Source: Solicoccozyma terricola | Taxonomy: Eukaryota; Basidiomycota; Tremellomycetes; Filobasidiales; Piskurozymaceae | DNA: 23,994 nucleotides | Reading direction: 5' to 3' | NCBI GenBank assembly: GCA_001600875.1 | Contig: BCLD01000001.1 | Span: forward strand, 679,541-703,534 | Shown here: positions 1 to 7,405 of the stretch, piece after piece | Position numbering within the stretch: position 1 is the first letter of the stretch | How the letters are laid out: each line of letters begins with the position of its first letter | Made by a program: the position numbers and the translations under genes | Notes under the pieces: model-generated | The model's input: the letters and a program-made list of their open reading frames with translations, nothing else | What the model was told of the DNA's origin: nothing | Database searches by the model: none

Positions 1-1298
1 CAGCATGGAAATCCAGTTCAGAAAATAGAAATGGGAATAACTCATATTGATCAAGCGACATTTGAAGAATATTTGGATAATATGAGAGATCATTATATTG
101 GTGAAAATTATCATTTGTTGGAATTTAATTGTAATAGTTTTACAAATGACGTGAGTGTTGTGGGAGGGGGGGCAAAAAACAAAAACGTCAAGTTGGATGA
201 AGAGGGAGGCTGATCAAAGTGGGATTTGTGGGAACAGGTTATCGGGTTCTTGACAGGTGGTTCGATCCCATCTTGGATAACGAGTATGTCCCTGATCCCC
301 CTTCTGGTTTTTATATACCGTAGCGTAGCTAACCCTTCCCGGCGCTCGCCCACGGGTCCCTCTTTCTTTTCTCCCCCCCCTCCCCCTTCACACAGACCTC
401 CCATCTGAATTCCTATCAACACCATTCGGAGCTTCATTACGACCTCAAATAGATGCAATGTTTCGACGTGGTCCGACAGCCGTTGGACGTCGTCGTACTG
501 CTGTTGCTGTTGCTGAACCATCTAGATATTCACCTTCAACGATTGGATCGAGTGATGAAGGGATTCCGAATCAATTTTTAAACGGTTTGATACCATCGGG
601 TGGTGGTCATGGTACTCCTACTACTATCATCCCATCAACGTCCCATTCAAGTGGAACATCAACACCAACACCTCTCTCTTCATCACTCATAATCTCAACA
701 AACAAATCATCATTCAATTCAATCATTTCATCTCATTCTTGTACAATCACATTTTTCAAAGTTTCAAAACCTCATCACAACAATCTTATCACGACGTTTG
801 AGGAACTTGCAAAGTTGAATTCAAGAAGAGAAGCGGATGGAGCTAGAGGTTTGGTTGGGTTCGTGGTTGTTGATTTGGAAATAGCGGGTGATGAATTGGC
901 ATTGGATTGGGGAGTTAAAGAAGGTGGTTTTGTGTTTTTCAGAGATGGGAAGAAGGTGAGCCGGAGGGGGGGGGTTTCGTCTTTCGCCGGCGGGTGACTG
1001 GATGTTAACGTGGAGCGTCGATCTTTTCCAGGTCAATGTATTGAAATCTCCAAGTTCAATGGTCCTCAAAAAGGCTGTTGAATCACATATCGCAACTTGT
1101 TTTCGTCGTGAGTTTCTTTTCCTCCCCCTTTTTTCGATGTTTTTAATACGCCTGCCTCCTTTTTACTTTACCTTGAGAGTGGCTGACAATCCGTCAAGCT
1201 CGGAATCACAGATTCAACAACTCGGTAATGATCTCTCCTCGATTGCCATCACGAAGAGGACAAAGTCGGGGGAATACCGCGCGTTCGAGTTCGAGTAG
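1..1298 (+). CDS. PPPDE (DUF862) peptidase / thioredoxin-like fusion, 5' end missing
   Basis: Partial gene, open at the left edge; 316 residues are visible. Exons 1-150, 238-283, 396-955, 1032-1107 and 1180-1298 join in phase to a TAG stop. The first two exons hold the second half of a PPPDE (DeSI-like, papain-fold) domain. It has the catalytic-cysteine motif NCNSFTND, then FLTGGSIPSWI and the linker NLPSEFLSTPFG...LRPQIDAMF, all typical of the family. The catalytic His should lie before the window. A Ser/Thr-rich spacer follows, then a thioredoxin-like fold (ITFF, VVDLEIAGDELALDWGV, GFVFFRDGKK) in which the usual CxxC is absent. Known family members are deubiquitinating or deSUMOylating isopeptidases, and PPPDE-Trx-PUL fusions occur in fungi. 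Here the protein stops about 40 residues after the Trx-like part, with no room for a PUL domain. Activity on ubiquitin or SUMO is inferred. Confidence 0.82.
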
Positions 1299-1308
1299 AG
1301 CCGTGACT

Positions 1309-2056
1309 ATGCTTTTTGCTGCGATATGGATGATGAGTAGTTTATCTCCAGTCATGGGAGACACGGAGATCATGCAGTTTCATGCAAGTCGGGTTGAAGG
1401 TGGGGTTACGGGAGTTCGCGATGTAGTGATGTTACATGAAGAGATATCGTATGTTCCATTTCCTTTTCTTCCCCGCCTCTAAGGCCCCAAAATTGACCGT
1501 CGTCGGGGATTCCAACAGGATCAAACCGAATCAGGTCATACGATATGATTTTCAAATGCAAAAGGATCGAGAAACAGTGCGAGAGTTGTTGCTTGACACG
1601 GGTGAAGGTGGTTGGTGGTTTCAGGACAAGTATGCGGTCAGGTTGTCTTGGCCTGCCAATGTAAGTCTGTCGAAGGCGTCCATCCCCGCATCCCACTAGC
1701 TGACCAAGGAAATCCCCACCCTCGCATGTGGATAGTACCCGGCGCGCTTCGTTATGGCTGTGGAACCCAGTTCGACGAAAGGAAAGCATATTCTTACCAT
1801 CTCGGCACAACATCGAGGGGTTGAAATCCCATCCTCATCTGTCCTTCGACGATCACATCTTACATCTCACCAACATGTCATTCCCCTCAACGTCGCCGTT
1901 GATCAGTTGGTATTTGGCGTCGTGCCTGTGGTAGCGATCAGACCGGCATTGCTGGTGGTGATCATGATTGCGGTAGGATGGGTCCTCGGTTATCCTGCGC
2001 TTGCTCTACTAAAATCGCTAGTCCGAGACCGAAACCTGAAGAAAAAACAAATATGA
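1309..2056 (+). CDS. Type I membrane protein with KKXX tail, unassigned
   Basis: Three exons (1309-1448, 1519-1660, 1736-2056) give 200 residues. I do not recognise the family. The chosen Met (1309) opens a signal-peptide-like hydrophobic stretch ending SLSPVMG. An in-frame Met at 1228 would bury this behind 27 basic residues and lie inside the previous gene. A luminal part without cysteines follows, including LLLDTGEGGWWFQDKYAV and RLSWPAN. One strongly hydrophobic segment (about residues 160-186) precedes a short basic tail ending KKQI, which fits the KKXX dilysine ER-retrieval pattern. This topology suggests a resident protein of the ER or early Golgi, perhaps an accessory subunit of a membrane enzyme (PIG-X/PBN1-like proteins have this layout, but I cannot show homology). 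The start lies 10 nt after the upstream stop. Convergent RAD17 ends 95 nt downstream. Confidence 0.7.
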
Positions 2057-2151
2057 TGAGATGGACCGTATAGTGGGCCATGTACAAAGGTATTCCGAGA
2101 TAACAAATTTATGTGTCGACGTCGTACCGTAGTTGTATAATGCTAGTCGTG

Positions 2152-5100
2152 TCAGAACTCGTCAATGTCATCATCATCCAACCAAGTCGGAGCAGCAATT
2201 TCCTCGTCTGCGGATTGATCGTCGTGCGTTCTTCGTGGCGGCTGCAAGTCTCGATCCAAATCATCCGGCATATCCTCGTCTTCTGGCTTGAGACGGTCTT
2301 CTTTCGCGGTCAATTCCTCTTGGTTCGTCATGTGGTCCGCGTAAGCTGGGTGACGGAAGGTAGGTAGTTGTAATGACTCTAGTTGGTCGATTATCCCGTC
2401 TGTGAGAAAAGCGGTCAGTGTGATTGCCCACGCCTGGAAAGAAATATGGTGCCCACCCGAGTGTGATTTTCCCTGCAGAGTCAATGTAAGGAACGGAAGG
2501 ACATCGAGCACGAACGCCTCATTCGAGAGTTGACCACTCCATTTGTTTTCCGCGAAAGATTCTTCCTGAACCTTCCCGACCAGTGACCTTTCGTACCAGC
2601 TCGAGACGTCACGCAATACTATGTCGTTCTCCTTGCGCGTCTTATGCGAGTTGAAGAAATCCGGTTTGTAGGTCTTCTGGCTCAGTCTAAAGTGAATGAG
2701 ACATGGTCAAAACAAAATGGCAATTCCCTCGATCATCCTTTCTCTCACCTCGGTATAGGACTAGGCAGACCCATCACAGTCCCTCGCACCATCACATGAA
2801 AAGCGTAAAGAATTGCTTGAGGAGTTCGTTGCCACTGCATAGCGCGTCGTGTGAGTGATATCCGTCTGATATCCCTCTATTTCATGACGACAACTCACAA
2901 GGTCGTCGTCGGCTTTCATCGTGTCGGCTCGACAGAGATCATCCAGGATGAGCGCCATCTGCTCGACATCCGTACAGAACTGAGGAATATTCTGGTGTAT
3001 CCACAGGCTAAATGTTGAGGTGTCAACGGGGATCGAGGCAAGTAGCTCCTGGAGGCGCGCCCCGAGTTCGTCGTCAGTACGTAATGACGATGGTCGAATG
3101 CAGCTGCATACCTCAAAGTCATTCTCATACTTGTCCCTCTCGAATTGAGCCAAGTGCGGCGGTAGGGGTTCGTGATCCATCAAGTCGACGTTACCACCCA
3201 CGGTGACGGCGATTCCTGATCGGGAAAGATTAGGTCTCCACATGCGGAGATGAAGACCGGGTGCAACTGACTCTTGTTGTAGAGAACCTTGCCGAGGGCA
3301 TGGAAGAGACCAAGACTCTGTTCACGTCTGGATACTGCATCCAAGCTGCGACCAAGCACGATCAACCACTGATATATCCCGGCTTCGCCTTCCCCCTCAC
3401 TCACATCGCCCTCAAACTCTTGCTTCCTATGGCTTTTCCACTGGCACCGCCACGACTACCCTTCCCTTTCTTCCTCGGGCCATCTGCAGATTTACTCAGT
3501 TCAGTGCCGCTACCATGGCTTAAAAACTGCAACGAGTTGATCGCGCTGCGTAGGTCACCGTTCGAAGTCACTGCGATGAGTTGAAGGGTGTCACTTGATG
3601 GTCGACTGGATGGCTTTGGATAAGCGAGAGGTAGGATTCTCTGTAGAGCTTTGATGATGAACGTGGGTGCCATTGTAAGGAAGCTTGCGAAAAAGGTAGT
3701 GAGTTTGAACGTTTTCTCGCTTTGACTATTCACTCGGTGGACTATGTCACTCACTCAACGATGCCGACCGCCGGGTGAGCCATCAATCCCTTGCCAACCA
3801 CGCTTCTAGCATCCCATTCCACGTCATCCAGTCTACTCGACCAACTCGTCTCAGCTCTGCCACTTGCTCCGGCGTCTGAAACAATGATAACGAGAGGACA
3901 ACTAGCGGATGTGTAGGCAGAAGCGTAGTCGAGAAGAGCCGTTTGGAACGCCTGTCGTACGGATGGAGAGGATAGATTGGGTAGGGAGGATAGGAGGAGA
4001 AGACGATGTGGGGATCCGTGAGTCGCGGTAGATGATCGTCGTTGTTGGGATGAGGACGGTTGATTGTCGCCCAGGGACAAAGACTCGTATCGATTTCGCG
4101 AGAGAAAGGAAAGCATCTTGCTCGTTAGTCCTTCCCGTGCTATGTATGACCCCATCGGGGACATCAGCTCGAGGTAACCCCCTGGTATCGTTCAAACTCA
4201 CCATCTAACCCGCCAATACTCCACTCCTCCACGCCTTCACTCCATTCAACAATCTCAATCCCCAATTCTTTCGCCAACACTTGGATCGTCGTCGTCTTCC
4301 CTACTCCCGCTGGCCCCGTCAACACGAGTATCCTCTATGTGACCCTTTTTCCCATCAGATAACTGCCTTGCGATAATCTCGACCTCGCGACCAATCGGAC
4401 CCAACGGACTCACTCTATATTTCCTTGTCCTATCTCGAGCTGCATCACTGAAAAATACGTCTTTTGCCAACCCAGCGGGAATACCCGTCGTTGCTTCTTC
4501 CAGCCAATTCCGTACTGCCGTAACCCGTTGTTTCGAGGGAGCTAGATCAACCTGATGGAAAGAGGGGGCAACCGAATTAGAAAGAATGTTCGTGCGAAAA
4601 AAGGGAATGACGAGGACGCACGGAGGAGTTGGGACCGTATATGTCTGCCCACATTTGCGATCCTTGTTCGTCTTTCACATTCGCTGTTGTACGGGCTATG
4701 AGCTTGCTGATTAGTGTGTTGCTTTCAAGAAGAAGAAGAAACACTTGAAACTCACCATGAACAACCATCTTTACTTGCCTTTGATCATCCTCGTCACTTG
4801 AATCAATCTGAATGACCTCAGTCTCTCTACCCTTTCCCTTCCCCGTCCCGGCTGAGGTTGAACGAGAGGTAGTGGATGGTCCTGCGACGTGAGAGGGGTA
4901 AGGATTGATAGGTTGTATCTGAAACGCATTGACAAACTGCAAAAGTATAACAAGTGTCAGCAAGCTTTTCATTTCAAGCAACGTATCGTATACTCACTCC
5001 AGTCAACCCCTTCATCGGTTTCTTCACCTTTTCAGGGATACTCTGACCATTTCCATTATGATGGTGGTCCTCATCAATTTTCCCAAACGACAGCGTGGTT

Positions 5101-5177
5101 TGCTTGCGATCTTTCCTCGTCCTCCCATCCGACGAAGCTTGGGATGTAGATGGTGGTGATTTTCGTTTAGGTGGCAT
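2152..5177 (-). CDS. RAD17: Rad17-like checkpoint clamp loader (AAA+ ATPase)
   Basis: Twelve exons: 5177-4998, 4936-4756, 4695-4622, 4551-4414, 4334-4202, 4139-3755, 3683-3405, 3327-3272, 3215-3112, 3048-2899, 2834-2749, 2686-2152. They give 766 residues and all phases close. Family marks: a WADIYGPNSSVDLAPSK entry motif; Walker A GPAGVGKT (Lys about 204) in RILVLTGPAGVGKTTT; a degenerate Walker B, LVIIVSDAG, near residues 317-325; the sensor region GDLRSAINSLQF; REQSLGLFHALGKVLYNKR; and LWIHQNIPQFC. The N-terminus is basic and Ser-rich with an acidic SSDEDD stretch. The C-terminus is very acidic, ending DDDDIDEF. Rad17 (Rad24 in budding yeast) pairs with Rfc2-5 in the nucleus to load the 9-1-1 clamp onto damaged DNA for ATR signalling. 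The start is the first Met of the MPPKRK exon; a Met 48 nt upstream is also in frame. Retaining the 63-nt intron 3049-3111 would be frame-neutral. Confidence 0.9.
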
Positions 5178-5357
5178 CTCGATTGATATACGAGTTGCAT
5201 GTATTGAGAGAGTGGGTTGTGACAAGGGTGAGGTGAGATGTCATTTTCGATTGGATCGTTGATGGGGGGACAAAATACAAGTGGAATTTACAAAATATCG
5301 AACTGGTAGCAACCCATCACCCAACAACCTCCGTCACGCGTCTGTCACCTCTCACTC

Positions 5358-5978
5358 TCATCCATCCACCAAGACCATCTCTCTGCTCTCTCCTTCTACA
5401 ACCACCTCATCACCGTCTGTCGGTCGTGTTACAGGTAATGGATCACCAGAGGCGTTTTCTAAGAAACAATCCAAAATCAGTTCTGCTTGTCGTAGAGTGC
5501 GTGGGGGGAAATGATTCGATATTCAATCAACTCACCCCAGGGTCGTCTATCCATTGGACAAGTTTCATTCGATCCAGGTGCATCCAACCATTTAAGAAGA
5601 CAATGCATATGAAAACAATGTGTACATTTGCCCCAGACTATCCGTTTCCCAAAAAACCCAAATCAGCTTCATCGTTCTCGGGTAACGGGATAACAAACCC
5701 ACCCAAGAAAACTCACTCAATGGACAATCATCACCTGGGACTTTACAGGTCGGACAAGCACTATCGTAATCCGAATGACAGATCGCACAAGGACCATAAT
5801 CTGATTCATCCGATGCTATACTCTCATTATCATCATCTTCCAAGCCGTCGTCGTCGTCGTCGTTTCGCCCATCCATGGAGATATCAACCGGTGGCTTGCT
5901 GGGGGATGAAGGAACACCAGAGGCGACATCCCAATGCCACATTGCGATGGGACGGTAGTTGGTGTAGGTGATCTTCAT
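5358..5978 (-). CDS. APC11: Anaphase-promoting complex RING subunit Apc11
   Basis: Three exons (5978-5717, 5637-5536, 5458-5358) give 154 residues. The N-terminus, MKITYTNYRPIAMWHWDV, matches the strand that packs on the Apc2 cullin. The RING-H2 ligands are C64, C67, C75, C78, C85, C92, C95, H97, H99/C100 and C114 in the highly typical [30 protein letters not shown]. Apc11 recruits E2 enzymes and catalyses ubiquitin transfer to securin and cyclins. Oddities: human Apc11 is 84 residues, whereas this one carries about 45 extra residues between the WHWDV strand and the first RING cysteine, including NDDDDDGLEDDDNE. It also has a tail of about 33 residues after the RING. The last zinc-ligand position is Asp (CPMDRRPW) rather than the CPMCR of human Apc11; Rbx1 has Asp there. 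RAD17 starts 180 bp downstream on the same strand, and RPB12 is divergent upstream. Confidence 0.93.
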
Positions 5979-6568
5979 GATACGTGATGACGATGCATTG
6001 TTGTTGTTGTCGTGGATGATCGATCTTACATGAATGTATCCCGTTCCCAAGCAAGTGGGACGCGTGGACAAGTTTTGGCCGGGATGGTTATTCTCCTTTC
6101 TTGGAGAGAGACCTCGTTTGAGTAACCCAATCAAGATACCAAGAAATGTACATTCACATCCCGTACCCCCCTCGCTGTCCCCCTTCTGGACAATGCATAT
6201 GATTGATACATGCCATCCACCGACTGTTACCCTCCATACCCTCCCATCCCCTCTCCTCCCAGCCAACTCCTGTCACGTGCTCATATTTCCATTGCATTTG
6301 TTGCTAATTCAACTTCCAACCACCCCCGCACACTCGACAGACATCCCACACAAAACACACAAGACAGACGCTGTCAACCAAACGGGATCAGCAGTTTCAA
6401 GTAATCACGAGGGTTTGGGAAACACGCATCAGGTGAATATCACAGATTCACACCATCCCGTGGTCGTCTTTCTAAACTTCATCCAACCAAAACCCAACGT
6501 CTCATGGCCTTTTTACCCTTCATCAGAACCAGATAATCTCTAATCCAACCCCACTCAATATCCCCCAA
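5979..6568. promoter_or_regulatory. Divergent promoter region between APC11 and RPB12
   Basis: About 590 bp between two outward-facing start codons. It must hold both promoters and 5' leaders. I see a palindromic CACGTG E-box at 6274-6279, C-rich stretches on the plus strand, and no convincing TATA box or coding signal. Apparent ORFs across it lack conserved motifs. Function is inferred from position only. Confidence 0.5.
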
Positions 6569-7061
6569 ATGCAATCTACACAATCATACGGCGGTGGTGG
6601 TGGTCAATCGACCCAAGGTGGTTCTCAAGTCAGAGCACCAGAACCACCTAAAAAATTCAAATATTTATGTGCCGGTAAGCAGGGTGTTGCCATGCCCACA
6701 TGGTCAAAAAACGACCGAACACTGACCTATAAAAAATACGTGGGTATTCCCTAGAATGCAACGCTGAGAATGAATTGAGACCTGGAGAGCTGATTAGATG
6801 TAGAGAATGTGGACATCGGATCATGTACAAGCCAAGGACTATCAAGAGTGAGTGAACCACTGGTTGTTTTTTGGTTGCCTCCGAACGAAGACGGAGAAAG
6901 CTGATTTTTCAATGGATGTTTTTGGGGGGAAATTCGTGTGCGTGGTTGCTGTCGACGTCATTGTAGTGGTGAGAGTTCAAGCAGATTGATTTGAGATCGA
7001 GAAGAAGGGAAAAGCTAATTCCAACCCCTCTCTGTAACAGGTTCAATTCGAAGCTCGGTGA
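6569..7061 (+). CDS. RPB12: RNA polymerase I/II/III shared subunit Rpb12 (RPABC4)
   Basis: Exons 6569-6674, 6755-6847, 6967-6968 and 7041-7061 give 73 residues, a usual size for this subunit. The core [34 protein letters not shown] carries the four zinc cysteines C34, C37, C51 and C54. The protein ends VQFEAR, exactly as in budding yeast Rpb12 (RTKRLVQFEAR). Rpb12 is a structural zinc-ribbon subunit common to nuclear RNA polymerases I, II and III and contacts Rpb3. Its N-terminus here is a Gly/Gln/Ser-rich extension. The last intron region cannot be spliced as one piece: exon 2 ends in phase 1 at 6847 and VQFEAR begins in phase 0 at 7041. The only AG-NN-GT site between them supplies TG, completing ATG (M67). 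The gene converges on the kinase gene. Confidence 0.9.
6967..6968 (+). other. RPB12: Predicted 2-nt microexon (TG) of RPB12
   Basis: The sequence TTGTAG-TG-GTGAGAG lies at 6961-6974. Upstream intron 6848-6966 (119 nt) has donor GTGAGT and acceptor TAG. Downstream intron 6969-7040 (72 nt) has donor GTGAGA, a branch-like CTAAT and a pyrimidine-rich end CCCCTCTCTGTAACAG. The two bases TG join the A at 6847 to make Met67. Alignment to yeast Rpb12 demands exactly one codon here. It is the only AGNNGT site I found between 6848 and 7040. RNA evidence is not available to me. Confidence 0.75.
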
Positions 7062-7405
7062 TTGCACCTTCATCCCGCTCGTCATGTACTTGTACTCTCT
7101 CTCTCTCTCTCTCTCTCTCATGATGTCTTTTTTTTCCCCTTTGATCAATAACTTGCAACACGAAACCAATTGATATGTCACAATCCCTATCGAAAGACAT
7201 CGAGAGTAAAGCAGGAAAAAGTTCGTTACGAATATCAACAAATTACAAAATTGAATCTCACCAGTGAGATAATATTAATACTCGAAGCGCATAGAAATCG
7301 TCGTGTATGACAAGAGCGTGGAGATGAGAGAACGTATACCGAGCATGAGAAAAGGAAAAAAAGAGGCGTCGATGAGGTCCTCCGATCGACGCAGAGCAGA
7401 TAACA
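7062..7405. other. Convergent intergenic region with (CT)n microsatellite
   Basis: About 344 bp between the RPB12 and kinase stop codons, so it must contain both 3' UTRs and poly(A) sites. It holds a pure CT dinucleotide run of about 25 nt at 7095-7119 and a T run shortly after. I see no gene. Confidence 0.6.
7095..7119. repeat. (CT)12 dinucleotide microsatellite
   Basis: An uninterrupted CT repeat in the predicted 3' UTR of RPB12, 34 nt after its stop. It is probably length-polymorphic; no function is visible. Confidence 0.9.

Noticed and set aside
255..266. tRNA B-box-like GGTTCGATCCC
   Set aside because: It lies inside the PPPDE coding exon (GGSIPSW). No A box or cloverleaf is seen around it.
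3049..3111. Reading the Rad17 segment VCSCIRPSSLRTDDELGARLQ as coding
   Set aside because: It is open and in frame, but bounded by GTATGC and CCAG with an internal CTGAC branch site. Removal gives a compact Rad17-like NDFE-ELLASIP junction. Retention as a minor isoform remains possible.
5070..5100. PCNA-binding (PIP) box in the Rad17 N-terminus, QTTLSFGK
   Set aside because: The two aromatic residues of the QxxLxxFF pattern are not in the right places.
5426..5971. 181-codon plus-strand ORF
   Set aside because: It is antisense to APC11, whose RING motifs, introns and stop are clear; the ORF has no recognisable motif.
7015..7241. Minus-strand ORFs with repeated RE dipeptides
   Set aside because: They are the translation of the CT microsatellite, not a gene.
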